Assembly (NCBI RefSeq): GCF_001748085.1
Contig: NZ_BBZK01000005.1
Location: 124,001 to 188,000, forward strand
Length of the DNA stretch: 64,000 nt
Source: Streptomyces sp. TP-A0874
GTDB taxonomy: Bacteria > Actinomycetota > Actinomycetes > Streptomycetales > Streptomycetaceae
Direction of reading: 5' to 3'
Translations under genes and position numbers: made by a program
Shown here: positions 53,477 to 63,221 of the stretch, piece after piece
Layout: every line of letters begins with the position of its first letter
How positions within the stretch are numbered: the first letter of the stretch is position 1
Notes under the pieces: model-generated
Seen by the model: the letters and a program-made list of their open reading frames with translations, nothing else
Told to the model about the DNA's origin: nothing
The model's database searches: none

Positions 53477-53915
53477 GGTCCACTCCTGATCTCGTTCGAC
53501 GACTCACTCCGCGAACACTTCGCGGATTCACCGTGCAGCGATCAGGAAAAACTTGTGGATCTTGGTCGAAAACTGTGGACAGTACGCGGGCTGTGAATAT
53601 CTCGCTCACCTATACCGGTGACTTCCACATGAAACCCATTGATTACTCACAGTCACCGGGAGAGGATGCGCTTCGGGAGCCCTCGAACCGCCGACAAGAG
53701 CGAGAAGGGATCAAGGGAGACCGCGGAAACACCCCCGGACATGCGACGACCCCCGCCGGGGGGGGGAGAGCGGGGGTCGTCCCCACGGTCGACTCGGGGG
53801 GGAGGAGCCAGACCGGGTTAACACGGTCGCGAACGATCCGTGACCTCCATGGTGTACCCGAGGCCCTTCTCAGGCAAACCCACGCGCCTTGCTGTACGCC
53901 GAATGGAGGGCGCCT
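53477..53915. promoter_or_regulatory. Divergent region between ssd and the HAD hydrolase gene
   Basis: 439 bp without a supported gene. It contains TGTGGATC at 53554 and TGTGGACAG at 53574, which resemble DnaA boxes, and a 12 bp hairpin at 53745-53781. Both promoters should be here. Confidence 0.45.
53745..53781 (+). terminator. Stem-loop with G-rich loop
   Basis: Arms 53745-53756 and 53770-53781 are 12 bp perfect complements with a 13 nt loop containing nine consecutive G. It lies 135 bp before the HAD gene start. No gene on either strand obviously ends here, so it may end a small RNA or act in the 5' region of the HAD transcript. Confidence 0.6.
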
Positions 53916-54749
53916 ATGCTCAGTGATGTGGAAAACCACTCCTTGCCCCGTACAGCGGCCTTCTTCGACCTCGACAAGACGGTCATTGCCAAGTCCAGCA
54001 CGCTGGCCTTCAGCAAGTCCTTCTACCAGGGTGGCCTGATCAATCGCCGGGCTGTTTTGCGCACCGCATACGCCCAGTTCGTCTATCTCCTCGGCGGCGC
54101 CGACCACGAGCAGACGGAGCGAATGCGCGAGTACCTCACCGCGCTGTGCCGCGGCTGGGACGTCCAGCAGGTGAAGGAGATCGTCGCCGAGACCCTGCAC
54201 CGGCTGATCGACCCGATCATCTACGACGAGGCGGCCTCCCTCATCGAACAGCACCACCTCGCCGGCAGGGACGTGGTGATCGTCAGCACCTCCGGAGCCG
54301 AGGTGGTGGAACCCATCGGCGAACTGCTCGGCGCCGACCGGGTGGTGGCGACCCGGCTGGTGATCGAGGACGGTCGGTTCACCGGTGAGGTCGAGTACTA
54401 CGCCTACGGCCCGACGAAGGCCGAGGCCATCGCCGAACTGGCCGAGAGCGAGGGCTACGACCTGGCCCGGTGCTATGCCTACAGCGACTCCATCACCGAC
54501 GTGCCGATGCTGGAGGCGGTCGGCCACCCGCACGCGGTCAACCCGGACCGCGCGCTGCGGCGGGAGGCGGCGAACCGCGGCTGGCCGGTGCTCTCCTTCA
54601 ACCGGCCGGTGCGGTTGAAGCGGCGGCTTCCCACCATCACGATGCCGCCCCGCCCGGTACTCGTGGCGGCCGCGGTGGGCGCGGCGACCGCCACCGCGGG
54701 CCTGGTCTGGTACGCCAGCCGCCGACGAACGGCCGTCGGTCCGTTCTGA
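53916..54749 (+). CDS. HAD-IB family phosphatase
   Basis: HAD superfamily hydrolase of subfamily IB (277 aa), the SerB/CicA-like group. Motif I is FFDLDKTVIAKSST with the nucleophile Asp, motif II is VIVSTSGAE, and motif III/IV is YAYSDSITDVPMLEAVG. A C-terminal hydrophobic segment (LVAAAVGAATATAGLVWYA) followed by Arg residues suggests a membrane anchor. The ATG at 53916 has a GGAGG site; an upstream TTG at 53889 is less likely. The substrate may be phosphoserine-like or a lysophospholipid phosphate; not determined. Confidence 0.9.
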   Translation: MLSDVENHSLPRTAAFFDLDKTVIAKSSTLAFSKSFYQGGLINRRAVLRTAYAQFVYLLGGADHEQTERMREYLTALCRGWDVQQVKEIVAETLHRLIDPIIYDEAASLIEQHHLAGRDVVIVSTSGAEVVEPIGELLGADRVVATRLVIEDGRFTGEVEYYAYGPTKAEAIAELAESEGYDLARCYAYSDSITDVPMLEAVGHPHAVNPDRALRREAANRGWPVLSFNRPVRLKRRLPTITMPPRPVLVAAAVGAATATAGLVWYASRRRTAVGPF

Positions 54750-55251
54750 CCGGCACCGGCCGTATGCGCCGACCGGAGATCTCGTTTTCCCGCCAAATTC
54801 TGAGAAGACGGGAAAATCGACCAGAACAATGGCTTTGGCGGTCTCCGACGCCTAAAGCAAAAGACGGGAAGCAGGGGTTCCGCTTCTGCCGCCACAGGAG
54901 TACAAAGGAATCGACGGCCCGCGAGACCGGAAGATCCCGGAGCATCTTCCAGAGATCAGCAAGGCCCCACGGACCGTGCGTGAACACCGAGCACCCACGC
55001 GACGCCGACCCGTCGATTACGGGCCAGCCCACCGCTGCGGGAAGTCCCGGCCGGATGGGCGAACAGGGAGCGCGCACTGGTAACCCGGTGGACACGCCAG
55101 CGGCGGTACCCGTCCCGGGTGCCGCCGCATACCGCCTCGGCATCCCCGGCCCGCCGTTCCCCCGTTCCGAACACCGAGTCGGTCCGGTCGGGCTCCGATC
55201 GGATGCCGGCCGGACACACCCCCCGGTCCGACCGGTCGGCGCGGGCGCCGC
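54750..55251. other. Intergenic region between convergent HAD and Fic-like genes
   Basis: 502 bp with no supported gene. TTTTCCCG (54785-54792) and CGGGAAAA (54809-54816) form an 8 bp stem that may end the HAD transcript. The stretch at 54780-54920 is more AT-rich than the average here. Nothing else was recognised. Confidence 0.45.
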
Positions 55252-56136
55252 TCAGGCCGCTCCCCGCTGCAGCGCCTCGCAGACCGCAGTGGTCTCCCGC
55301 ACGCCGAGTTCGACCGCGCGTCCACAGTGCGCGATCCACGCCGCCATCCCCTCGGGGGTCCCGGCGGCGTACCCGTCGAGCGCCTCCGTGTAGGCCTGCC
55401 GCCCCAACTCCGCGTGGCCCACCTCGGCCGGGCAGATCGACTTCGGATCCAGACCGCTGCCGACCAGCACGATCCGTTCCGCCGCCCGCGCCACCAACCC
55501 GTTGCACGTACCGAAGGGACGCAGCACCAGAAGCTCGCCGTGCACCACCGCGGCCACCACCAGCGCCGGAGCGGCCGTTCCGGCCAGCAGCAAGCTGGTC
55601 AGCCCGTCCAACCGGCCGGCCACCTCGTCCGCCTCCGGAAGCGGCAGCTCGACCAACGGCTCGACCACCGTCTCGCCCGCCAGCCTGGGCCGACCGACCG
55701 TGTCCCCGGCAGAAGCCCCGTCTCCCGCCTCGCCCGCGGCCACCAGATGGAGCCGCGCCAGCACCCGGAGCGGCGACTGCCGCCAGACGCCCAACAACTG
55801 CCCCGCCTCGGCGGTCAGCCGCAGCGCGGCCCCCACCGTCCGCGGTTCCTCCCCAGCGCCGTAGTCACTGCGCCGCCGGACCTCCTCAAGTTCCCAGTCC
55901 GCCCCGGCCAGCGCCGCGGAGGCCCGAGCGCCGCGGAGGGCGGCCTCCGCGGTGACCTCGGCGCTCCGCCGGCGCATCACCCGGTGGCCGTAGATCCGGT
56001 CCACCGCCTTGCGCACCGACTCGACGGACTCGGCCACTCCCGGAAGGGTGCCCAGTACGGCCAGCGGATCGTTCTCCGCGGCGGCGGGGGATCCGGTCGG
56101 CGATCGGTGGGGCGCACCCCGGGAGAACGCAGTCAT
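55252..56136 (-). CDS. Fic-like protein with degenerate active-site motif
   Basis: Protein of 294 aa. GARASAALAGADWELEEVRR resembles the N-terminal helix region of Fic proteins, and residues 206-217, RPFGTCNGLVAR, align with the Fic motif HPFx(D/E)GNGRxxR but lack the catalytic His (Arg), the acidic residue (Thr) and the Arg after NG (Leu), while keeping Pro-Phe, Asn-Gly and the last Arg. AMPylation activity is therefore doubtful. The ATG at 56136 is used; no strong ribosome site is seen. Homologues are often annotated as oxidoreductase next to the tad locus. Function unknown. Confidence 0.7.
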   Translation of the reverse strand: MTAFSRGAPHRSPTGSPAAAENDPLAVLGTLPGVAESVESVRKAVDRIYGHRVMRRRSAEVTAEAALRGARASAALAGADWELEEVRRRSDYGAGEEPRTVGAALRLTAEAGQLLGVWRQSPLRVLARLHLVAAGEAGDGASAGDTVGRPRLAGETVVEPLVELPLPEADEVAGRLDGLTSLLLAGTAAPALVVAAVVHGELLVLRPFGTCNGLVARAAERIVLVGSGLDPKSICPAEVGHAELGRQAYTEALDGYAAGTPEGMAAWIAHCGRAVELGVRETTAVCEALQRGAA

Positions 56137-56300
56137 GGGTAGGAGCCTAAGCGCTGCCACCTGGCTCCCGTACGCCGCACCGGCCCGGAGCAAGGAACTC
56201 GTGCGATCTCCATCGCGCACCCTTGACGCGCCCCCCGAAGGAGTGATCTTCACGTAGCGCGGCCCTTGGCTGCACCCAGCCGGCTTTAGCGTTACTGAAC

Positions 56301-57344
56301 ATGAAGATCGCTTTCGTAGGGAAGGGCGGCAGCGGCAAGACCACGCTGTCCTCCCTGTTCATCCGCCAGTTGGCCGCTTCCCGGGTGCCCGTGATCGCGG
56401 TGGACGCCGATATCAACCAGCATCTGGGACCGGCTCTCGGACTGCCGGAGGCCACGGCCGCACGGCTGCCCGCCATGGGCGCCCGGCTGCCGCTGATCAA
56501 GGACTACCTGCGCGGTTCCAACCCCCGCGTCGCCTCCCCCGAGACCATGATCAAGACGACACCCCCGGGTGCGGGTTCCCGACTGCTGCGCATCACCGAG
56601 GACAACCCGATCTACGAGGCCTGCGCTCACCCCGTCCACCTGGGTCAGGACGAGCCCCCCGGCGCCGCTCCCACTCCGACGGACCGGGCCGGTGCGGCGG
56701 TGCGGCTGATGGTGACCGGCCCGTTCACCGAGTCCGACCTGGGGGTCGCCTGCTACCACTCGAAGGTCGGCGCGGTGGAGCTCTGCCTCAACCACCTCGT
56801 CGACGGCCGTGACGAGTACGTCGTCGTCGACATGACGGCCGGTTCCGACTCGTTCGCCTCCGGGATGTTCACCCGCTTCGACGCCACCTTCCTGGTGGCC
56901 GAGCCGACCCGGAAAGGCGTCGCGGTCTACCGCCAGTACAAGGAGTACGCCCGGGACTTCGGCGTCGAACTGCACGTCGTCGGCAACAAGGTCCAGGGCC
57001 CGGACGACCTCGCCTTCCTCCGCGCGGAGGTCGGTGAGGACCTGCTGGTCACCTTCGGCCACTCGGACTGGGTGCGCGCACTGGAGAAGGGCGACCCGCC
57101 TCCTTTCGAGCGCCTGGAAGCGGAGAACCTCGCCGCGCTGCGCGCCCTCCACCGGACGGCCGACGACTCCTACGAGCGCCGGGACTGGCCGCGGTACACC
57201 CGCCAGATGGTGCACTTCCATCTGAAGAACGCGGAGAGCTGGGGCAACGAGCGGACGGGCGCGGACCTGGCGGCCCAGGTGGATCCGGAGTTCACCCTGG
57301 CGGAGGACCTGGAGAGTCCGGTGCCGGTCGGACAGCCCGCCTGA
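56301..57344 (+). CDS. CooC-like P-loop ATPase
   Basis: Nucleotide-binding protein of the SIMIBI class (347 aa). The deviant Walker A is IAFVGKGGSGKTTLSS, followed by VIAVDADINQHLG and YVVVDMTAGSDSF, as in CooC/ParA-type ATPases that insert metals or cofactors. DATFLVAEPTRKGVAVYRQY is the switch II-downstream region. The ATG at 56301 has no near-perfect ribosome site, but the sequence begins exactly at the family start. The client protein is unknown. Confidence 0.87.
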   Translation: MKIAFVGKGGSGKTTLSSLFIRQLAASRVPVIAVDADINQHLGPALGLPEATAARLPAMGARLPLIKDYLRGSNPRVASPETMIKTTPPGAGSRLLRITEDNPIYEACAHPVHLGQDEPPGAAPTPTDRAGAAVRLMVTGPFTESDLGVACYHSKVGAVELCLNHLVDGRDEYVVVDMTAGSDSFASGMFTRFDATFLVAEPTRKGVAVYRQYKEYARDFGVELHVVGNKVQGPDDLAFLRAEVGEDLLVTFGHSDWVRALEKGDPPPFERLEAENLAALRALHRTADDSYERRDWPRYTRQMVHFHLKNAESWGNERTGADLAAQVDPEFTLAEDLESPVPVGQPA

Positions 57345-57395
57345 CCGGGCTGCCGACCAGCGCCGGGCCGCCCGCCCCGGGCCCGACGGGTGGAG

Positions 57396-58643
57396 CTACG
57401 AGGTCTTCTTCGGCTTCTCGGGCCCGGCCGCGGTGGTGTTCAGGAAGCCGCTCCAACCGCCCGCCGGCTGTTCGCCGACCCCGAGCGACCGCAGCTTCTT
57501 CAGCACCTCCGGATCCTGGGCGTCCAGCCAGTCGGCGAGTTGCCTGAAGGACACACAACGCACGCCCTCCCGGGGGCAGATCTCCTTGATGGCGTCCTCG
57601 ACGGCCCGCATGTAGGTGCCGCCGTTCCAGGACTCGAAGTGGTTGCCGACGAAGAGCGGGGCACGGTTGCTGCGGTAGGCGCGGTCGAAGGCCGCCAGCA
57701 GTCCGTCCCGCATCTGGTCGCCCCACTCCTGGTGCTTCGAGGGGTCGCCGTTGGTGGTGCCGGACTGGTTGGCCAGGAAGTTGTAGTCCATCGACAGAGT
57801 CTCGAAGCCGCGGCCGGGCATCGGGATCTGCTGCAACGGGAAGTCCCAGATACCGTCGGCCTTCGACGGCCAGACCTGGAGCCCGCCCACGGAGCTGGCG
57901 TCGTACCGGAAGCCCATCTCCTTGGCGGCCGGCAGCAGGTTCTTCTGCCCCTCCAGGCAGGGTGCCCGGCCACCGACCAGCTCCTGGTCGTAGTCGAAGG
58001 GCAGCGGTGCCTCGTCCTTGAGTCCGGTGTTCGTCTTCCAGGTCTGGACGAAGCTCCTGGCCTGCTCGATCTCCTTCTTCCACTCCTCCGGGGACCAGGT
58101 GCCGACGCCCCGGTCCGGTCCGCAGAAGTGGCCGTTGAAGTGGGTGCCGATCTCGTTGCCGTCCAGCCAGGCGCCGCGCATCTGCTCCACGGTGTCCCTG
58201 ACCCCGCGGACGTCGTTGAAGCCGATGTCCGAAGCGCCGGGCGCGTGCTGCGGCGGGCGGTACAACTCCCGTTTCTCCTCGGGGAGCATGTAGACCCCGC
58301 TGAGGAAGTACGTCATCGTCGCGTCGTACTTCTTGCCCACCTCGCGGAAGTGCGAGAAGAGCTTCTGTCCGTCCTCACCGGCGCCGTCCCAGGAGAACAC
58401 GACGAACTGCGGCGGCTTGGCGCCCTCCCTCAGCTTCTTGGGCACCGGTTGGTTCGGCTGGAGCCCGGTCCGCGCGGTCGATCCGTCACCGATCAACTTG
58501 CCGGGCGACGCGGCCTGTCCGGCGTTGCCGTGCTGTGCGTCCCCCACCCGCGACTCGCCGTCCCCTTTGCTCGAACACCCGGCGACGGCGACCGCCACCG
58601 CCGTCAGGACGACCCCGGTGACCATTCTCCGTGTGGCTGTCAT
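57396..58643 (-). CDS. Polysaccharide deacetylase-like lipoprotein
   Basis: Secreted lipoprotein (415 aa) with lipobox AVAVAGCSS. The catalytic domain looks like a NodB-type deacetylase: VVFSWDGAGEDG holds a single Asp where most have two, and EIGTHFNGHFCG supplies the two metal-binding histidines. The C-terminal part has FVGNHFESWNGG and RCVSFRQLADWLDAQ. The variant motif makes activity uncertain. The ATG at 58643 follows GAGAGG. It probably acts on cell-surface glycans. Confidence 0.82.
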   Translation of the reverse strand: MTATRRMVTGVVLTAVAVAVAGCSSKGDGESRVGDAQHGNAGQAASPGKLIGDGSTARTGLQPNQPVPKKLREGAKPPQFVVFSWDGAGEDGQKLFSHFREVGKKYDATMTYFLSGVYMLPEEKRELYRPPQHAPGASDIGFNDVRGVRDTVEQMRGAWLDGNEIGTHFNGHFCGPDRGVGTWSPEEWKKEIEQARSFVQTWKTNTGLKDEAPLPFDYDQELVGGRAPCLEGQKNLLPAAKEMGFRYDASSVGGLQVWPSKADGIWDFPLQQIPMPGRGFETLSMDYNFLANQSGTTNGDPSKHQEWGDQMRDGLLAAFDRAYRSNRAPLFVGNHFESWNGGTYMRAVEDAIKEICPREGVRCVSFRQLADWLDAQDPEVLKKLRSLGVGEQPAGGWSGFLNTTAAGPEKPKKTS

Positions 58644-59002
58644 CAGCGCACCTCTCTCCTCAGCGTGGGCGGCGATCGGCGCGGCGCGTTCCTTACCGGA
58701 CCACCACGAGGAGAATATGTAGCTACCGCACGACAAGCATATTTATTCACTCATCTGGCCGCGCTGGTAGGGCTTTGTGAATGAATGTCGGGGACATTCA
58801 GCCCCTACGACCCCCTGTCCGAAGAGACGGAACATCCCGACCGAGCGCACGAAGGACGGAAAGCGAAACGGGCCGAACGGCACCGGCCGCCAGTGAGCCC
58901 AACATGGTCTACACCACTGGTTCGAGAACCCTTGTCAGGGCAGGCCACCGACTGATGAGCTAGGGCCCGGGAACAACGGTCACCCCGCGAATGGGAGATG
59001 TC
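58644..59002. promoter_or_regulatory. Divergent region between the deacetylase gene and acs
   Basis: 359 bp between divergent starts. The part at 58715-58800 is strikingly AT-rich and carries the inverted repeat at 58782-58800. Promoters of both genes are expected here. Confidence 0.5.
58782..58800. promoter_or_regulatory. 8 bp inverted repeat, likely operator
   Basis: TGAATGTC (58782-58789) and GACATTCA (58793-58800) with a GGG spacer. It lies 139 bp from the deacetylase start and 203 bp from the acs start, in an AT-rich patch. A binding site for a dimeric regulator is the likely reading. Confidence 0.5.
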
Positions 59003-60982
59003 GTGAGCAACGAGAGTCTGGCCAACCTTCTCAAGGAGGAGCGACGGTTCGCGCCGCCCGCCGAACTGGCCGCGAACGCCAACGTCACCGCGGAGGCCTA
59101 CGAACAGGCCAAGGCGGACCGGCTGGGATTCTGGGCGGAGCAGGCCCGCCGGCTCACCTGGGCCACCGAGCCGACCGAAACCCTCGACTGGAGCAACCCG
59201 CCCTTCGCCAAGTGGTTCGCCGACGGCCGGCTCAACGTCGCCTACAACTGCGTGGACCGCCACGTCGAGAACGGCCTGGGCGACCGGGTGGCCATCCACT
59301 TCGAAGGAGAGCCCGGCGACACCCGCACGCTCACCTACGCCCAGCTCCAGAGCGAGGTCAGCAAAGCCGCCAACGCGCTCACCGAACTCGGCGTACGGGC
59401 CGGCGACCGGGTCGCGATCTACCTGCCCATGATCCCCGAAGCGGTCATCTCGATGCTGGCCTGCGCCCGCATCGGCGCCCCGCACTCCCTCGTCTTCGGC
59501 GGATTCTCCGCCGACGCGCTCGCGGCCCGGATCAAGGACGCCGACTCCCGCGTCGTCATCACCGCCGACGGCGGCTACCGGCGGGGCAAGCCCTCAGCCC
59601 TCAAGCCGGCCGTCGACGAAGCCCTCACCCGGCCCGGGACCGAGCACGTCCACTCGGTACTGGTGGTCCGCCGCACCGGCCAGCCCCTGGAGGAGGCCGG
59701 CTCCACCTGGCGCGAAGGCCGGGACATCTGGTGGCACGACGCCGTGGACCGCCAGTCCGACAGCCACACCCCGGAGGCCTTCGAGGCGGAGCACCCGCTC
59801 TTCGTGCTCTACACCTCGGGCACCACCGGCAAGCCCAAGGGCATCCTGCACACCACCGGCGGCTACCTCACCCAGGTGTCCTACACCCACAGCGCGGTCT
59901 TCGACCTCAAGCCGGAGACCGACGTCTTCTGGTGCACGGCGGACGTCGGCTGGGTGACCGGTCACTCCTACATCGTCTACGGCCCGCTCTCCAACGCCGC
60001 CACCCAGGTGCTCTACGAAGGCACCCCGGACACCCCGCACCACGGCCGCTGGTGGGAGATCGTGCAGAAGTACGGAGTCACGATCCTCTACACCGCCCCG
60101 ACCGCCATCCGCGCCTGCATGAAGTGGGGCGACGAGATCCCGGCCGGCTTCGACCTGTCCTCGCTGCGGCTGCTGGGCTCGGTCGGCGAACCGATCAACC
60201 CCGAAGCCTGGATGTGGTACCGCAAACACATCGGCGGCGACCGCACCCCGGTGGTGGACACCTGGTGGCAGACCGAGACCGGCGCCATCATGATCAGCCC
60301 GCTGCCGGGCGTCACGGCGGCCAAGCCGGGCTCCGCGCAGTCACCGCTGCCGGGCATCGCGGGGACGGTCGTCGACGACAGTGGGAACGAGGTCCCCGAC
60401 GGCAAGGGCGGCTACCTCGTCCTCACCGAGCCGTGGCCGAGCATGCTCCGCACCGTCTGGGGCGACGACCAGCGCTACCTCGACACCTACTGGTCCCGCT
60501 TCGAGAACCAGTACTTCGCCGGCGACGGTGCCAAGAAGGACGAGGACGGCGACATCTGGCTGCTCGGCCGGGTGGACGACGTGATGCTGGTCTCCGGCCA
60601 CAACATCTCGACCACCGAGGTCGAATCTGCCCTGGTCTCCCACCCGAAGGTCGCCGAGGCGGCGGTCGTCGGCGCCACCGACCCGCAGACCACCCAGGCG
60701 ATCTGCGCCTTCGTGATCCTGCGCGGCACCGCCTCGGAAGACCCCGAGCTGGTCGAGGAGCTGCGGGCACACGTCGGCAAGGAGCTCGGCCCGATCGCGA
60801 AACCGAAGCGGATCCTCCCGGTCGCCGAGCTGCCCAAGACCCGCTCCGGGAAGATCATGCGGCGGCTGCTCCGCGACGTCGCGGAGAACCGCACGCTGGG
60901 CGATGTCACCACCCTGACCGACTCCTCGGTCATGGCCCTCATCCAGAGCGGGCTGTCCGGGTCCGCCGGCGGCGACGACTGA
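59003..60982 (+). CDS. acs: Acetyl-CoA synthetase
   Basis: AMP-forming acetate-CoA ligase (659 aa). The ATP-binding loop is [31 protein letters not shown] holds the acetate pocket tryptophan, [20 protein letters not shown] is the hinge, and [11 protein letters not shown] contains the lysine acetylated in regulated enzymes. GTG at 59003 ([16 protein letters not shown]) is the start, with GGGAG 6 nt upstream; the ATG at 58991 is less likely. Lysine acetylation is the expected post-translational control. Confidence 0.96.
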   Translation: MSNESLANLLKEERRFAPPAELAANANVTAEAYEQAKADRLGFWAEQARRLTWATEPTETLDWSNPPFAKWFADGRLNVAYNCVDRHVENGLGDRVAIHFEGEPGDTRTLTYAQLQSEVSKAANALTELGVRAGDRVAIYLPMIPEAVISMLACARIGAPHSLVFGGFSADALAARIKDADSRVVITADGGYRRGKPSALKPAVDEALTRPGTEHVHSVLVVRRTGQPLEEAGSTWREGRDIWWHDAVDRQSDSHTPEAFEAEHPLFVLYTSGTTGKPKGILHTTGGYLTQVSYTHSAVFDLKPETDVFWCTADVGWVTGHSYIVYGPLSNAATQVLYEGTPDTPHHGRWWEIVQKYGVTILYTAPTAIRACMKWGDEIPAGFDLSSLRLLGSVGEPINPEAWMWYRKHIGGDRTPVVDTWWQTETGAIMISPLPGVTAAKPGSAQSPLPGIAGTVVDDSGNEVPDGKGGYLVLTEPWPSMLRTVWGDDQRYLDTYWSRFENQYFAGDGAKKDEDGDIWLLGRVDDVMLVSGHNISTTEVESALVSHPKVAEAAVVGATDPQTTQAICAFVILRGTASEDPELVEELRAHVGKELGPIAKPKRILPVAELPKTRSGKIMRRLLRDVAENRTLGDVTTLTDSSVMALIQSGLSGSAGGDD

Positions 60983-61262
60983 CCCACGACGCCGACGGGC
61001 GGGGTGGCCGGCCGGCCACCCCGCCCGCGTCATTCCAGCTCACGAGGGTCTCCGGAGGAGGGACGGGCTCCGCCCCGGCCGGCCCGCACCACCGGAGCCG
61101 AACCTTCCGGAACCGCCCCCGACGGTTCACGCGCTGCCCCGCACGGGGTACGGTGAAGTGCGCCCACAGCGCGACAGGAGTGCCGGGAAGTCTGGTCGGC
61201 GACCGCCTCAGCCATCCGAGGCTGCGGCGGTGGTGAGACGTATCCGACCGGAGGCCAACCAG

Positions 61263-62504
61263 ATGTCCGCCCCCCGCACCCTCTTCGGCCGAACCACCCC
61301 CCGCGAGCGCGGCTTCCTCGCGGAGGCGCTGCGGACCGAGACCGTCGGCGGTCTGCTGCTGCTGGCCGGCGCCGTCCTCGCACTCGTCCTGGCCAACACC
61401 CCGCTGAGCGGTTTCTACGAGTCCGTTCGGGACTTCCGGATCGGCCCGGCCGCGCTCCAGCTCGACCTACCGGTCGGGAGCTGGGCCACCGACGGGCTCC
61501 TCACCGTCTTCTTCTTCGTGGCGGGCGTGGAGCTCAAACGGGAACTCGTGGTGGGGGAGCTCAGCGACCCCAGGGCCGCGGCGCTACCGGTGATCGCGGC
61601 GGTCTGCGGCATGGTCGTGCCGGCCCTCTGCTACCTGGCGGTCAGCGCCGGCACCGGCGGCGGTCTCGAAGGCTGGGCGGTCCCCATGGCGACCGACATC
61701 GCCTTCGCCCTCGCCGTACTCGCCGTCCTGGGCGGCTCGCTGCCGACGGCGTTGCGCGCGTTCCTGCTGACCCTCGCCGTCGTCGACGACCTCATCGCCA
61801 TCCTGGTGATCGCGGTCTTCTTCACCGCCGGCCTCAACCTCGTGGCGCTGGGCCTCGCCGCACTCGCCCTGGGCGTCTTCTGGTTCCTGCTGCGCAGCGG
61901 GGTGCGCGGGTGGTACGTCTACCTGCCCCTCGCCGTGGTCGTCTGGGCGCTGACCCACGCCAGCGGCGTGCACGCCACCGTCGCCGGGGTGGCGATGGGA
62001 CTGATGATCCGGTGCACCCCCGCCGAGGGGGAGGAACGGTCGCCCGCGGAACGTCTGGAGCACCTGTTGCGGCCGGTGTCGGCCGGGCTGGCGGTGCCGG
62101 TCTTCGCCCTCTTCGCGGCCGGGGTGTCGGTTTCCGGCGATGCGATGACCAGTGTCTTCAGCAGGCCCGAGCCGCTGGGCGTCCTGCTCGGGCTGGTGCT
62201 CGGCAAGACCCTCGGCATCTTCGGCGGCTCCTGGTTGACCAGCCGCTTCACCAAGGCGTCGCTCAATCCGGAGCTGGCGTGGGCGGACATCTTCGCGGTC
62301 GCCGCACTCGCCGGGATCGGCTTCACCGTCTCACTGCTCATCAGCGAACTCGCCTTCCCGGGCCGGCCGGAGCTCACCGACGAGGTCAAGGCGGCGGTGC
62401 TGACCGGCTCACTCATCGCGGCGCTGATCTCGGGCGTGCTGCTGAGACTGCGCGGCAGGGCGTACCGGAGGCGGATTCCCGAAGGCCGGCCGGTCGGCGC
62501 CTGA
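61263..62504 (+). CDS. nhaA: Na+/H+ antiporter NhaA
   Basis: Sodium/proton antiporter (413 aa) with about 12 helices. The paired aspartates that bind ion and proton are in LTLAVVDDLIAIL, and MATDIAFALAVLAVLG and FFFVAGVELKREL are further family segments. The ATG at 61263 follows an in-frame open stretch; MSAPRTLFGRTTPRERGF is the likely N-terminus. It exchanges Na+ for H+ for pH and salt homeostasis. Confidence 0.94.
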   Translation: MSAPRTLFGRTTPRERGFLAEALRTETVGGLLLLAGAVLALVLANTPLSGFYESVRDFRIGPAALQLDLPVGSWATDGLLTVFFFVAGVELKRELVVGELSDPRAAALPVIAAVCGMVVPALCYLAVSAGTGGGLEGWAVPMATDIAFALAVLAVLGGSLPTALRAFLLTLAVVDDLIAILVIAVFFTAGLNLVALGLAALALGVFWFLLRSGVRGWYVYLPLAVVVWALTHASGVHATVAGVAMGLMIRCTPAEGEERSPAERLEHLLRPVSAGLAVPVFALFAAGVSVSGDAMTSVFSRPEPLGVLLGLVLGKTLGIFGGSWLTSRFTKASLNPELAWADIFAVAALAGIGFTVSLLISELAFPGRPELTDEVKAAVLTGSLIAALISGVLLRLRGRAYRRRIPEGRPVGA

Positions 62505-62750
62505 CGACCTGGTGCCCGACGGCGAGCGCACCGAGTCGGCCCCGCCGCGCCGACACCCGGCTCGGCTGTGCCGGCCGGCGGGGCCGGCGGCCTACGGTGG
62601 TCGGCGAACCCGGGGCGGGAAGCGCGGACTTGCCGCGGCAGCGGAAGAGTGCGGCGGTCCGGCATGATCGGAGGGGACAACCGGCCGGTAGTACCATCCC
62701 GCCCGCCCGACCGGCCGGGTGCACAACCGCGAGATGGGATGAGAAACCCG

Positions 62751-63221
62751 ATGAGCCCAGTTAGCCAGGAAGGCGACCGCGACCTCCGTGGACTGGTCGC
62801 CAAGGCGACCGACCAGTTGACCGCACTGGTGCGGGAGGAGATCGCGCTACTCAAGGCGGAGGTGCGGCAGGAGACCAAGCCGGCCCAGCTCGGCGGCGCG
62901 CTGGTCGCCGGCGCGGCGGCCCTGGGCCTGGTGGCCCTCTTCGTCCTGGCGCTAGCGGCCGCGTACGGCATCCACAACCTGGGCCTGGGACTTGCCTGGT
63001 CCTTCCTGGTCGTCGGTGGCGCGTTCACCCTGCTCGCGCTGGTGTTCCTGATCGTGGCCCGGGCCAAGTTCAAGGCGGTCGGGCCCCCGGAGCGGAGTCT
63101 CGCCTCGGTGAAGGAGACCGCCGCGGTGTTCCGCGGCGTCGGTTCGCAGTCGCGCTCCGCGGTCTCCGCGGCGGCTGAGGAGCGCCCCGCCGACCCGTCT
63201 GTGTCACGCTCTGAGCCATGA
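62751..63221 (+). CDS. Phage holin superfamily III-like membrane protein
   Basis: Small membrane protein (156 aa) of the PF07332 type. A helical N-terminus VREEIALLKAEVRQETKPAQ precedes two hydrophobic helices (about 45-70 and 75-100), then a soluble tail. Despite the family name it is chromosomal in many actinobacteria and not a phage gene. ATGs at 62739 and 62751 both fit. Its stop overlaps the next start (ATGA). Confidence 0.85.
   Translation: MSPVSQEGDRDLRGLVAKATDQLTALVREEIALLKAEVRQETKPAQLGGALVAGAAALGLVALFVLALAAAYGIHNLGLGLAWSFLVVGGAFTLLALVFLIVARAKFKAVGPPERSLASVKETAAVFRGVGSQSRSAVSAAAEERPADPSVSRSEP

Noticed and set aside
62751..63221. Holin-like gene as a sign of prophage
   Set aside because: No other phage genes are nearby; this family is a common chromosomal membrane protein in actinobacteria.
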